The notes below the pieces were generated by a model that had not been told where the DNA came from, did no database searches, and was given only the letters and a program-made list of their open reading frames with translations. The translations under genes were made by a program, and so were the position numbers. Of a DNA stretch of 64,000 bases, positions 44,183 through 52,963 are shown one piece after another; the first letter of the stretch is position 1, and each line of letters opens with the position of its first letter. The stretch spans positions 5,145,001 to 5,209,000 of the forward strand of contig NZ_BIFR01000001.1 of NCBI RefSeq assembly GCF_003967535.1, in the 5' to 3' direction. Origin of the DNA: Tengunoibacter tsumagoiensis. Its GTDB lineage: Bacteria > Chloroflexota > Ktedonobacteria > Ktedonobacterales > Ktedonobacteraceae.

Positions 44183-45754
44183 TTACTTACGTTCGAACCA
44201 TCCAAGAAGCGTATCTAAAAAGTTACGCTTACCTGTCTTACCTGGCATTTTATTATCAGCCGTCGGAGTCGATGGCGGACGTGGGCTATTTCCACCCATC
44301 TGGTTGCCTGGATAGCCAGCATTCATTCCTGGCCCCTGTTGCAGGGAGTAGCCCCCTGTATTCCCACTACCATAGCCATTCGGATTACTGGTATAGTTCG
44401 CACCTGGAGCACTGCCATAGCCGCCATACATGTTGCCACCAGCATAACCAGAATTTTGTGGGGCTTGAGCAGGCGAAGGTGGCGGTGCAGCCGGAGGCGT
44501 CGCCGGGATCTGACCATTGCCAGGCATCCCCATTGGTCCTTGATTGGGTTGACCATAAGGCGAGTTCACAGGCTGATTGGGATAATTAGGGGTCGACGAT
44601 GCAACTCCTAACATTGATGCAAAGACATTCGCTGCAACTTCACTGCTCTCATTAGGATTTAGCTCGTTGCGCGGTCGGCTAGGAACACGCATGTTGTCAG
44701 GTCGGGGAGGAACCGAATAGCCTCCTGGCCGTCCAGCAGGCTCTGCTGGTCCTCCCATTCCAGGCTGCCCACCCTGATCGGCGGTACGTAACCAGGAAGG
44801 CAGGGCATTCATATCAATAAACGAGGAAGCAGACATATTTGCTCCCTGCTGATTGGCCGGTGGTGGCGCTCCCCATCCCGAAGTAGGCGCTGCATTGGGA
44901 GATTGGCCACCTTCTCGCAGCCATTGTGGCAGAGAATCGACATCAAGCAATGATGATGCCGAAAAACCGGATTGGGCAGGGACGTTCGAAACAGGCGCTG
45001 GATGATTTGCTGGTTGATTTGGATACGTCGGTGTCTGAGCGGCTCTACTATCAGACTGCCCGGTAGCCATCCATGAGGGCAGCGCTTTCTCGTCAATCAG
45101 GTCATGAGCCGAGAAGCCATGCGCTGGTGGCGCTGCTGGCGAAGGACTCTTCGCTGGCTCTGATCGCTCCATTGGACTCTGCACTGGACCAGGGGCAGCC
45201 TGAGGAGGCTGAAGGTTCTTCATCCACGAAGGAAGGCTCTCTGGCTGCACCAGACTCGCAGCCGAAAATCCCTCAGATGGTGGAGGGGCCGCTGGTAGAG
45301 GCGGTGGGGCAGCTTGAGGACCCTGGCTACTCTGTAGTCCCTGCATCCAGGAAGGAAGCGCTTGTTCATCAATGAGTGAACTGGCATGAAAGCCATTCCC
45401 TGGAGAAGCAGGCTCGTCCGCTGCAAAACCTGAAGCACCTGATGGGCGCGGCGGCAGCTGAGGATTCGATGCCGTATTATCACGAGCCTCATTACGCTCG
45501 GGACGCATCCAATTTGGCAATGAACTTTGATCAATAAAATCAGCAGCTGAGAAGCTGGTTGGCGCTGCGCTGGGCGGTGGCGCTGATCGCTCTCCCGCAC
45601 GCAATGATTCCAGCCAGGCCGGAAGCTCCGGCTGCTCCTGCGATGCCATCTGAGGCGGAAGCCCTGCCTCTGCGGTAGAGAGTGGTACACCACACGACTG
45701 ACAGTATCCAGCACCAGCAGCGGTCATCTTTCCACAACGGTTACACTTTATCAC
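44183..45754 (-). CDS. Zinc-ribbon protein with seven LPxW repeats and low-complexity tail
   Basis: A 523-aa protein. The N-terminal zinc ribbon is CNRCGKMTAAGAGYCQSCG. Then come seven copies of a motif (F/M)SAxxLIDxxxLPxW(M/L), where the core appears as LPAWLE, LPNWMR, LPSWMQ, LPSWMK, LPSWMA, LPQWLR and LPSWLR, separated by Pro/Ala-rich spacers of 30-50 residues. The last third is Gly/Asn/Tyr/Pro-rich (about 360-500). The protein ends in an amphipathic NFLDTLLGWFERK. It has a GTG start with GGAG upstream. There is no signal peptide. The repeats look like short linear docking motifs, making this a scaffold candidate for the downstream MutL-like protein. Confidence 0.85.
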   Translation of the reverse strand: MIKCNRCGKMTAAGAGYCQSCGVPLSTAEAGLPPQMASQEQPELPAWLESLRAGERSAPPPSAAPTSFSAADFIDQSSLPNWMRPERNEARDNTASNPQLPPRPSGASGFAADEPASPGNGFHASSLIDEQALPSWMQGLQSSQGPQAAPPPLPAAPPPSEGFSAASLVQPESLPSWMKNLQPPQAAPGPVQSPMERSEPAKSPSPAAPPAHGFSAHDLIDEKALPSWMATGQSDSRAAQTPTYPNQPANHPAPVSNVPAQSGFSASSLLDVDSLPQWLREGGQSPNAAPTSGWGAPPPANQQGANMSASSFIDMNALPSWLRTADQGGQPGMGGPAEPAGRPGGYSVPPRPDNMRVPSRPRNELNPNESSEVAANVFASMLGVASSTPNYPNQPVNSPYGQPNQGPMGMPGNGQIPATPPAAPPPSPAQAPQNSGYAGGNMYGGYGSAPGANYTSNPNGYGSGNTGGYSLQQGPGMNAGYPGNQMGGNSPRPPSTPTADNKMPGKTGKRNFLDTLLGWFERK

Positions 45755-46131
45755 GTTCGCTCCTTACAAAGATAGCGGCTTCACACCCTGGGCGCAAAAC
45801 AATGCCGCTTTCTTTTTTATATAATCGAGGCAAGAAAACCGCGAGGTCTTCAGCTCAGTGGTAATTTACTACATAACCATCAGAACGATGCTGATGACAA
45901 CATTATTTGTAATAGAATTCTGTTTTACGTCCACCGTTGGCCGCGCTCTTGTTGAGGAGCCTTCTACTCATAATAATAACTCAGATCCGCGCATTCTTTT
46001 CTCTTCAATGGCAGTGTATCATCCTTTGACCAGGCTTGACAACGACGATACGTCGTAAGAAAAGACATGCTGATATAATACAATACACACAGTATCAACA
46101 TTCTAAAAGTACTAAGTAGTAGGAGAATATT
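45755..46131. other. 377-base divergent intergenic region with possible rusA promoter
   Basis: TATAAT at 46074-46079 lies about 53 bases upstream of rusA. A short palindrome ACGACG-ATA-CGTCGT (46042-46056) and a TTGACA (46036-46041) lie just before it, spaced too far for a standard promoter. The palindrome could be an operator. No gene is convincing in this stretch. Confidence 0.45.
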
Positions 46132-46593
46132 ATGCAAGAGCAACCCACTGGTAAGCGTGAAGAATTACCAAAATTACCTCCCTGTATCCGCCTTACCCTT
46201 CCACTCCCACCAAGCATCAATGAACAATACGCTACTGTTGATGGCCGCAGAGTGAGTACTGCTGTTGCACGTCGATTTAAAAAACAGGTACAGGATGCCT
46301 TACATCAACTTGAACGTCAAGGTCTATTAGATGAGACGATACTGCGTTCCTTTCGCCAGGGATACCTCGCCCTCCTACTAGATTTCTACTTCACTACCCC
46401 TTTAAAACGCGACCTGGATGGGGGCCTCAAAATCACACAAGATGCGCTCTGCGATGGCCTGGGGCTCAATGACAACCGGGTCGTTGATATCCATTTAACC
46501 AAACATATCGACCCATTGCATCCACACCTCTATCTTGAATTAGAAGCTTTACCCGAATGGCAGTTTGATCAAGAATACGTTCTGCTTTCTTGA
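46132..46593 (+). CDS. rusA: RusA-family Holliday junction resolvase
   Basis: A 153-aa endonuclease of the RusA family, which cuts Holliday junctions symmetrically as a dimer. It has LPLPPSINEQY at the N-terminus and the catalytic set KRDLDGGLKI (D94, D96, K100) and LNDNRVVDI (D114). The spacing matches D70/D72/K76/D91 of the E. coli enzyme. RusA genes usually lie in prophages, but no phage genes flank this one. AGGAG sits 8 bases before the ATG. The last 18 codons have been duplicated in tandem downstream (46589-46643). Confidence 0.88.
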   Translation: MQEQPTGKREELPKLPPCIRLTLPLPPSINEQYATVDGRRVSTAVARRFKKQVQDALHQLERQGLLDETILRSFRQGYLALLLDFYFTTPLKRDLDGGLKITQDALCDGLGLNDNRVVDIHLTKHIDPLHPHLYLELEALPEWQFDQEYVLLS

Positions 46594-46643
46594 ATGAGAA
46601 GCTTTACCTGAATAGCAGCTTAATCAAAAGTACATTCTGCTAA
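46534..46643 (+). repeat. 55-bp tandem duplication spanning the end of rusA
   Basis: Copy 1 (46534-46588) encodes the C-terminus of RusA. Copy 2 (46589-46643) follows directly with about ten substitutions and lies after the stop codon. CTTGAAT-N-AGAAGCTTTACC begins both copies. Confidence 0.8.
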
Positions 46644-46749
46644 AATAAACGTAGAACCTTGTCTTTCCGCCAAACCTTTCTTAAGATAGAACTACTAAAG
46701 ACGACGTTCTGTAACAGATTATCAACTCTCTTTCTTGAGGTACTACTCT

Positions 46750-47661
46750 ATGTCTGTACTACCCATCCCCTTTAAGAGGAGATGTTTCACACGGCCACGT
46801 GCCAGCTACGCATCAGGCTTTCGGCTATCTACTGCGTTCAACCAGACGCCAGGCAGGCTCATAGGCGGACTCTTGCTCAGCAGCGCCATTGGTCTGCTCG
46901 CATATCGTCGCCGTTCGCTTAGCCGTAGCGGCATCGCCGGTGCTGTTGCCACTGGAACCACAACCTTTGGGTTGGGAGGACTAAGCTGGGGGCTCTCGCT
47001 GATCTTCTTTTTTGTCTCTTCCAGTGCACTCTCGCACTTTCGTGCTTCTGCCAAAGCAGCGACAGCCGCCGATAAATTTAGTAAAGGCTCTCAACGTGAT
47101 CTAGGTCAGGTCATTGCTAATGGCGGCATAGCCACGTTGCTGGCACTTGGCTACGGCCTTAGCCGCTCTACTCGACAGCAATCCCTCTTAGAGGCTGGCT
47201 ATATAGGAGCGCTAGCAACTGCAACTGCGGATACCTGGGGCACAGAGGTGGGAGTCCTCAGCGCTCAAGCTCCTCGTCTCATTACAACTGGTCGCCCTAC
47301 AGCGACTGGCACGTCGGGCGGAATTACCCTCCCTGGCACTATCGCTTCCGCAGCCGGGGCCTTCGCTCTGGGTCTGGTCTTCTGGCTACTAAAGCGCGGT
47401 TCCTCTTTAACACTGCCAGCAATAGCTTTGTTGAGTGGACTCTTTGGAAGCCTCTTTGACAGCCTCCTGGGTGCAACTGTTCAGGCAATCTATTATTGCC
47501 CAACCTGTGCCAAAGAGACCGAACGGAGAGTCCACAATTGTGGAACTCCCACCAGAGCTCTACGAGGTATCGGCTGGCTCAACAATGATATCGTCAACTT
47601 TCTGTCCACTTTGAGCGGTGCCGTTCTCGCCCTCTTGCTCCGTTGGGGTCTGAGATCTTGA
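46750..47661 (+). CDS. DUF92 family integral membrane protein
   Basis: A 303-aa membrane protein of the DUF92/TMEM19 family, with LSRSGIAGAVATGTTTFGLGGLSW, SKGSQRDLGQVIANGGIATLLAL and ATADTWGTEVGVLS motifs and about seven hydrophobic segments. Plant relatives (VTE6) are phytyl-phosphate kinases; bacterial roles are mostly unproven. The C-terminal loop carries CPTCAKETERRVHNCG. ATG at 46750 with GAGG upstream is preferred to a TTG at 46735. Confidence 0.88.
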   Translation: MSVLPIPFKRRCFTRPRASYASGFRLSTAFNQTPGRLIGGLLLSSAIGLLAYRRRSLSRSGIAGAVATGTTTFGLGGLSWGLSLIFFFVSSSALSHFRASAKAATAADKFSKGSQRDLGQVIANGGIATLLALGYGLSRSTRQQSLLEAGYIGALATATADTWGTEVGVLSAQAPRLITTGRPTATGTSGGITLPGTIASAAGAFALGLVFWLLKRGSSLTLPAIALLSGLFGSLFDSLLGATVQAIYYCPTCAKETERRVHNCGTPTRALRGIGWLNNDIVNFLSTLSGAVLALLLRWGLRS

Positions 47662-47727
47662 TTGGGCTGATGAGAAGATTTTACCATTATTTTTGTCTCT
47701 CTATTCACTTTTAAGGACTATAGCAGG

Positions 47728-48204
47728 ATGAATTTACTACGCAAATTTCTTTCGCCAACCTGGAGGCCTGCTTCAGCTGCGTCTGCTGGTTTGCTTGCAA
47801 CGATCGCCTACAGTATTGCGATGGAGGGCGACAAGTTTTTGATTGGCAATCGTTTTAGCGATGTTCGTTTTATTCAAGGTCTTATAGGGGCACGCGGTGG
47901 GAGACGCACGTTAACCCTCTCATGGGTCTTGCATTTACTGAATGGGGTTCTGCTCGGCGAGCTCTATGCCGCACTGGTGAAGCGCTTTCTCCCAGGGCCA
48001 GATTGGTTAAAGGGAGTCATCTTTGGTGAGGTTTTTATCATTGGAGCCTGGGGGCTTACACCACTGGCAGATAAGTATCATCCCTTTATCAAGAATGGCG
48101 AGCTACCCCGGCTCGCGACCTGGACATCTTTTCTACAAAACCTGCTTCGGCACCTTGTCTTTGGGCTCGTGCTGGGCTGGCTCTATCGCGAAAAGAGCTC
48201 CTAG
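47728..48204 (+). CDS. Uncharacterised membrane protein
   Basis: A 158-aa protein with about four hydrophobic segments (ASAGLLATIAYSIAME, WVLHLLNGVLLGELYAAL, GVIFGEVFIIGAWGLTPLA, LLRHLVFGLVLGWLY). The pattern resembles DUF6789/YagU-like membrane proteins. It lies 66 bases after the DUF92 gene on the same strand and may be cotranscribed. Function unknown. Confidence 0.7.
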   Translation: MNLLRKFLSPTWRPASAASAGLLATIAYSIAMEGDKFLIGNRFSDVRFIQGLIGARGGRRTLTLSWVLHLLNGVLLGELYAALVKRFLPGPDWLKGVIFGEVFIIGAWGLTPLADKYHPFIKNGELPRLATWTSFLQNLLRHLVFGLVLGWLYREKSS

Positions 48205-48270
48205 CTAGCTTCTCGGAGAGAGTTAGAGCCTTCTGTACGATCTCAGTACACGATACAAGCTTTTGACTCT

Positions 48271-48306
48271 CTCTGCCTGAGCTCTCTATCTCTGCCTGAG
48301 CTCTCT
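48271..48306 (+). repeat. Short direct repeat downstream of the 158-aa gene
   Basis: CTCTGCCTGAGCTCTCT occurs at 48271-48287 and 48290-48306. It lies in the 158-base gap between convergent genes. Confidence 0.6.
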
Positions 48307-48362
48307 GATACTTCTGAACACTATCTTCTTTTCATGGTTGCTAGTGCCCCAATGGGGCATGG

Positions 48363-48731
48363 TTATAAGAGATAGCGCACCCAGTTACTCACATAGGGCA
48401 GGCGATAATCTGGGCGAATCCAGGCCTGAATAAGGAGCCAGATCCAGAGCAATAAAGTGACCCAACCAAGAATATCAATCAACAAGCCCAGGCCAAATGA
48501 ACTGAGCCAGCCAATGAGCCAGATAGGCTCCAGCAATCTCTTTAAGAGGGAAACGATAAAGGTCAGCAGGCCCAGCGATCCAAATGTAATCAATGATTGT
48601 GCTGCATGCCAGCGCACATTGCTATTTTTTTCAAAAATAAAGAAGATCAGGCCCGATACCCACAAAAAGGCATAGGCCAGGACCCGCTCCAGGCGCTCAT
48701 CTAATCCTAATGTCGTTATTCTCTGCATCAT
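48363..48731 (-). CDS. DUF4870-like small membrane protein
   Basis: A 122-aa protein with three hydrophobic segments. The pattern VSGLIFFIFEKNSNVRWHAAQSL matches the DUF4870/TIC20-like family (LSGLIFLLIEKxxxFVRFHAxQS). Function unknown. The start at 48731 or 48728 follows GGAG closely. It is divergent from the regulator at 48946. Confidence 0.75.
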   Translation of the reverse strand: MMQRITTLGLDERLERVLAYAFLWVSGLIFFIFEKNSNVRWHAAQSLITFGSLGLLTFIVSLLKRLLEPIWLIGWLSSFGLGLLIDILGWVTLLLWIWLLIQAWIRPDYRLPYVSNWVRYLL

Positions 48732-48945
48732 CTCCAGGCCTCGTTTCTAACAATTTGTGAGCACTCTCTGACCTGGCTTTCTTTCAATAGTTTTCCAGGG
48801 AGCTCAACTGCTCTATATACGCCACAACGGAAAGTGAGTTGCAATTTCCCCAACCTTACAAGTAACTTACAGATACCACTTGACCTGTACTGCTTAAATA
48901 GAGTGAAATAGAGCTAAACACCTACACAAGCGAGGAGCACCTGCA

Positions 48946-50088
48946 TTGAAACAGATAAAACAGCCCAAAGCTGAGACAAAAGTTGAAGTACTCTGTAGAC
49001 GCTTGCATGAGATAGCCCTGGAAAAAGGCGCTAATGCACAGATGCCAACTGTACGTACCCTTTGTGAAGAGCTCTCGACAACCCGTGTGACCCTCGATGA
49101 GGCTTTGAATATCCTTGAGGCGAAAAATATCCTGTACCGCAGGCAGCGAATGGGAATCTTTGTCTCACCCAAGATCCATCACAAGACGATCTCGATTCTC
49201 TTTGATGGCTCTCTCTTTGGCACGACCGGGATCTCTCCCATCTGGAATATGCTCTGGGTCCAGATTGCTCAAGAAGCTCAGTTACGTAGTGGAACAAAAA
49301 ATGAGAGCTATACCTTTCATCTTATGATCCCTGGTTCCGATGGCTCGTCTGAGCTACCTGATGAGGTGAAACAGGGAATTGAAACTCATCGTATTCATGC
49401 TGTTCTGGCTATAGGCCTGCAGAATCCTGTCTGTAGCTGGATTACTGATCATGGTATCCCCTGTGTTGTCTTCGCTGGCATTGGCTCACATGTGACATGT
49501 CTTCATCTTGATGCATATATGATGCAACGTCTGGCCGTCGCTACGCTCAAAGAGCAGGGCTGCCAGAGACTTGGCTTCTGGTTTCCCAATTGGAGCGCTA
49601 CAAGCAGAGAAGAGTTTTTACGTTTCGAAGGTGTGTATGAATTTCAACAAGCACTCGCTGAAGCTGGCCTGCCCTATTATCCAGAGCTTGTGAATGCTCA
49701 AATCTTATCACCACTAGAGGTCTCATCTCCTTTCTCTCGCATCAATCAGAAACAAGGCTACCAACTTGCTCTAGAGGTCTTTGGCAATCCGGAACAGGCA
49801 AAGCCAGATGGACTTTTCATCGGCGATGATATGGTGACCGATGGCGCACTGGCCGCCTTTGAAGAGTTAGGGCTGCATGTGGGCAACGATTTAAAGGTTG
49901 TCACGCATGCCAATGCAGGATCGCCCATTCTCTTCAGTCGTACAAAAAATATGGCAGTAGTAGAGTTTGATCCTCACGAAATTGTTCAAGTCATGTTTTC
50001 TTCTCTCGATGATCTGCTACTAGATTCTATCCCTAAAAGTAACTTTCTTCCTATCCAACCCAAAATTCGACTACCACTGGAACGCTAG
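48946..50088 (+). CDS. GntR-type HTH / LacI-type sensor transcriptional regulator
   Basis: A 380-aa hybrid regulator. An N-terminal GntR-like winged helix (about 5-75, MPTVRTLCEELSTTRVTLDEALNILEAKNILYRRQRMGIFV) is joined to a periplasmic-binding-protein-like sugar sensor (about 80-375, ending GLFIGDDMVTDGALAAFEELGLHVGNDLKVV). This matches the AraR layout. The TTG start is supported by GAGGAG 8 bases upstream. No sugar genes sit beside it, so the effector is unknown. Confidence 0.85.
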   Translation: MKQIKQPKAETKVEVLCRRLHEIALEKGANAQMPTVRTLCEELSTTRVTLDEALNILEAKNILYRRQRMGIFVSPKIHHKTISILFDGSLFGTTGISPIWNMLWVQIAQEAQLRSGTKNESYTFHLMIPGSDGSSELPDEVKQGIETHRIHAVLAIGLQNPVCSWITDHGIPCVVFAGIGSHVTCLHLDAYMMQRLAVATLKEQGCQRLGFWFPNWSATSREEFLRFEGVYEFQQALAEAGLPYYPELVNAQILSPLEVSSPFSRINQKQGYQLALEVFGNPEQAKPDGLFIGDDMVTDGALAAFEELGLHVGNDLKVVTHANAGSPILFSRTKNMAVVEFDPHEIVQVMFSSLDDLLLDSIPKSNFLPIQPKIRLPLER

Positions 50089-50142
50089 CTCGCATTGGAT
50101 CACGCGCTCCCACATCTGGAAGAGAGGGGACTTAAAAGAATA

Positions 50143-50216
50143 AAAGGTATCACGTCTATCGTAACTGCCTCTCTAAAACACAAAGGTTGTCACATCTATC
50201 ACAACTGCCCTATAAT
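50143..50216 (+). promoter_or_regulatory. Promoter with a duplicated upstream element
   Basis: TTGTCA (50187-50192) and TATAAT (50211-50216) with an 18-base spacer precede the 123-aa membrane protein gene. The -35/spacer segment (AAAGG-T--TCAC-TCTATC--AACTGCC) is an imperfect copy of 50143-50170, so a regulator could bind both. Confidence 0.55.
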
Positions 50217-50258
50217 AGGAGCAGTAGACGACAAATTTTATTCGTCAGGAGGCTTCTT

Positions 50259-50630
50259 ATGCTGGACATCTCATTTCTTCCCGCTCTCAAAGTGAGCCTG
50301 GGAGATCCTGTTTTTATTGGCGACTTCTGGGGTTTCGTTCTTTCCTTAGCTATTGCCCCTTTTCTCTCATTCTGGATTAGTGCTGTTAAAAGCAAACTGG
50401 CCGTGGCCATCGGTGGAGTAATCGGCTCATTCCTTGGCTTTATTATCATTCTTGGCTGGGCTGGCACTCTTATTTTCGATACGCCCCTCGCCAATGTTGA
50501 TGGCGTTGCAGTCTTCTTTGGTTCGGTTTTCTTTTGCACTATCGCTGGCGTGGTCGGTGGCATGACTACTGATCTGCTGCTGGCTCGTAAAAATGCTCGC
50601 GATTATCGTCGTGTAGCAATACACGAATAG
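50259..50630 (+). CDS. Small membrane protein
   Basis: A 123-aa protein with three to four hydrophobic segments (GFVLSLAIAPFLSFWIS, VAIGGVIGSFLGFIIILGW, GVAVFFGSVFFCTIAGVVGG). The start at 50259 is defined by AGGAGG 7 bases upstream, excluding a longer in-frame version. It is followed 12 bases later by holA. Function unknown. Confidence 0.7.
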   Translation: MLDISFLPALKVSLGDPVFIGDFWGFVLSLAIAPFLSFWISAVKSKLAVAIGGVIGSFLGFIIILGWAGTLIFDTPLANVDGVAVFFGSVFFCTIAGVVGGMTTDLLLARKNARDYRRVAIHE

Positions 50631-50642
50631 CGCTCTACGGTC

Positions 50643-51695
50643 ATGTTCTATCTTTTGCATGGAGAAGACGAGTTCACCAGTCGCGAACAACTGAAGCAGT
50701 TAAAGCAACTTGGTGACTTTGGCTTCAATCAAGATACCTTTAGTGGTACAGATACTGATCTCAAAACGATCCTGATTACTTGTACAACGCTGCCGTTCCT
50801 CAGTGAACAGCGGCTCGTTGTGGTGTCTGGTCTCCCCAAGAAAAAACGTGGTGAGACGGCTAAACAGGCCGATCCTGTAACCGAGAATCCCGCAAAAGAG
50901 GACATGGCCAGGCCAGTCAAAGGCAAAAAAGGGAAAAAAACAAGCAAAACAACAGCACTTACTCGTGCTGGCTTTGAAAAAGATCTGGCTGAGATGGTCG
51001 CAACTATGCCCACTGAGACGGTGCTTATTGTGCTTGTAGAAGAGCCACTTGAAGCCAGTAATCCCCTGGTCAAAGCCGCAGAGAAATATGGAAAAATGTA
51101 TCAATCTGCTCTACCTAAAGGAAATGCGCTCGAAAGTTGGATTACAAAACGAGCAAAAAGCCTTGAGGTGAAGATTGCATCTGATGCCAATTCTCTGCTC
51201 GCCAATTTCATCGGGAACAATCTCCGTTTGCTCGCCAATGAATTGGATAAGTTGGCAACCTATGTTGGTAAAGGTGGAACAATCTCCATTGAAGATGTGC
51301 GCCAGCTCTCCGCACAGGTGCAGGAGGCTCGCATCTTTGATCTGACTGATGCTCTGGCTCAGCGCAATCGCAAACAGGCTCTCAATATTCTGCATGATCT
51401 GCTGGCGGATGGTGAACCACCACTTAAACTCATCAGTACGATTACAACGCAGGTACGCTCGCTGATGCTGGTCAAGGAGCTTGCACAAAAGGGGATGCGT
51501 GGGCCCCAGATTGCATCAACTTTAGGCCTGGCTCCATTTATCGCAGAGAAATCGCTTCGGCAAGTAGGGAATTTTCAGCCAGCTCAGCTCGAAAATACCT
51601 ATCGCCAGTTACTGGCAACTGACGCAGCGCTCAAACGGAGCCGCCTGACACCCGAGATGGCTCTGGACCTCCTGGTCATTCAGTTTGGCTCCTAA
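50643..51695 (+). CDS. holA: DNA polymerase III subunit delta
   Basis: A 350-aa clamp-loader subunit with MFYLLHGEDEFTSREQL at the N-terminus, NLRLLANELDKLATYVG centrally and a C-terminal helical domain (LKLISTITTQVRSLMLVKELAQKGM). Delta opens the sliding clamp in the clamp loader. A Lys/Gly-rich insertion (about residues 87-112, KGKKGKKTSKTT) interrupts the usually compact N-terminal domain. Confidence 0.92.
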   Translation: MFYLLHGEDEFTSREQLKQLKQLGDFGFNQDTFSGTDTDLKTILITCTTLPFLSEQRLVVVSGLPKKKRGETAKQADPVTENPAKEDMARPVKGKKGKKTSKTTALTRAGFEKDLAEMVATMPTETVLIVLVEEPLEASNPLVKAAEKYGKMYQSALPKGNALESWITKRAKSLEVKIASDANSLLANFIGNNLRLLANELDKLATYVGKGGTISIEDVRQLSAQVQEARIFDLTDALAQRNRKQALNILHDLLADGEPPLKLISTITTQVRSLMLVKELAQKGMRGPQIASTLGLAPFIAEKSLRQVGNFQPAQLENTYRQLLATDAALKRSRLTPEMALDLLVIQFGS

Positions 51696-51710
51696 ATAGC
51701 CCCTTTCTTT

Positions 51711-51752
51711 TGATCGTTAGCATTTTACTAGTGATCGTTAGCATTTTACTAG
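51711..51752 (+). repeat. Perfect 21-bp tandem duplication upstream of the MidA-like gene
   Basis: The 21-base unit starting TGATCGTTAGC and ending TTTTACTAG occurs at 51711-51731 and again at 51732-51752. It lies immediately before the ribosome site of the next gene. Confidence 0.85.
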
Positions 51753-51767
51753 AGGATAAACACACAA

Positions 51768-52868
51768 ATGCCAGCAGCACTCCTGCATGATCTGATTCTT
51801 GACGCTATTCAGCAGCGCGGCCCTCTGTCTTTTGCAGACTATATGCGCATGGCTCTGTATGAGCCCGGATATGGCTACTATGTGACTGGACCAGCGCGGA
51901 TGGGCTGGGAGGGTGACTACTATACAAGTAGCGATGTCGCGGCCTTCTTTGCCAATTGCCTGGGACGCCAGCTACGTCAGATGTGGGATCAGTTGGGGCG
52001 GCCAACTCCTTTTGTGGTTCTGGAGCAAGGTGCCGGGCGCGGAAATCTGGCTCTGGGTGTGCGCCTCTGGGCATCTCAGGAAGACCCATTGCTGGCAGCT
52101 GCCTTAGATTATCAGACTGAAGATATCAAGCAAGGTCTCGATGCACTAACTTCTCAGATAACACCTTCTGTCATCCTCTCTAACGAACTGGTGGATGCCT
52201 TTCCTGTCCATGTCGTGGAAAAACGTGGCGATCAGCTTCTTGAGGTCTTTGTGACAGCTGAGAACGGTCGGCTATCTGAAACCCTGGCTTCACCCAGCAG
52301 TCCTCAGATTGCGACTTACCTTGATGACTATAAGATTCCCTGGCGAAGCTTTGATGATGGCTGGCGTGGGGAGATCAATCTGGATGCCGAAAAGTGGATG
52401 GCTCATGCCGCTCAACTGATCTTTGGCCCCTCGCCTAAACGCAAACGGCGAGGCTTTATTCTAACAATTGATTATGGAGATCTCGCCAAACAACTCTACT
52501 CCCCTTATCGCTACCATGGCACTCTCGCCTGTTATTTTCAACACCAACTCACCGATCGGCCACTGGTACGGCCTGGTGAACAGGATATTACAGCCCATGT
52601 CAACTTTACCGCTCTTTTACAGGCCGGTCGCAAGGCAGGCTTACGTCTGGATACATTTCTCACTCAACGCGAATGGCTAACAAAGATGGGAATCTACGAT
52701 GAGCTGGAGCAGATTAAGCAACGCGATTTTGCGATTATTGATACAGATCGCGCCAGCGATCAAGGCCAGATTGCTCTCTTTCAATGGTATAATCTTCGCC
52801 AACGCGTCGCTGCGCTCACTGAGCCATCTGGAATGGGGAACTTCAAGGTGCTGATCCTCAAACGCTAG
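51768..52868 (+). CDS. MidA/NDUFAF7-family SAM-dependent methyltransferase
   Basis: A 366-aa class-I methyltransferase of the DUF185/COG1565 family. It shows GPLSFADYMRMALYEPGYGYY, GDYYTSSDVAAFFANCLGRQL, VLEQGAGRGNLA (SAM motif I) and ILSNELVDAFPVHVVE. The human relative NDUFAF7 dimethylates an arginine of complex I. The bacterial substrate is not known. Confidence 0.9.
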   Translation: MPAALLHDLILDAIQQRGPLSFADYMRMALYEPGYGYYVTGPARMGWEGDYYTSSDVAAFFANCLGRQLRQMWDQLGRPTPFVVLEQGAGRGNLALGVRLWASQEDPLLAAALDYQTEDIKQGLDALTSQITPSVILSNELVDAFPVHVVEKRGDQLLEVFVTAENGRLSETLASPSSPQIATYLDDYKIPWRSFDDGWRGEINLDAEKWMAHAAQLIFGPSPKRKRRGFILTIDYGDLAKQLYSPYRYHGTLACYFQHQLTDRPLVRPGEQDITAHVNFTALLQAGRKAGLRLDTFLTQREWLTKMGIYDELEQIKQRDFAIIDTDRASDQGQIALFQWYNLRQRVAALTEPSGMGNFKVLILKR

Positions 52869-52963
52869 ATGACAAGGGCTCATCTAATAGTACCCGAGAC
52901 AGGCCAGCAGAAGCATCTTCTTCTGTAAGAAGTTTCTTCTACTTAGAGAAAGGATAGCCAGCC

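Noticed and set aside
45858..46058. 66-codon plus-strand ORF before rusA
   Set aside because: No ribosome site and overlaps the likely promoter region.
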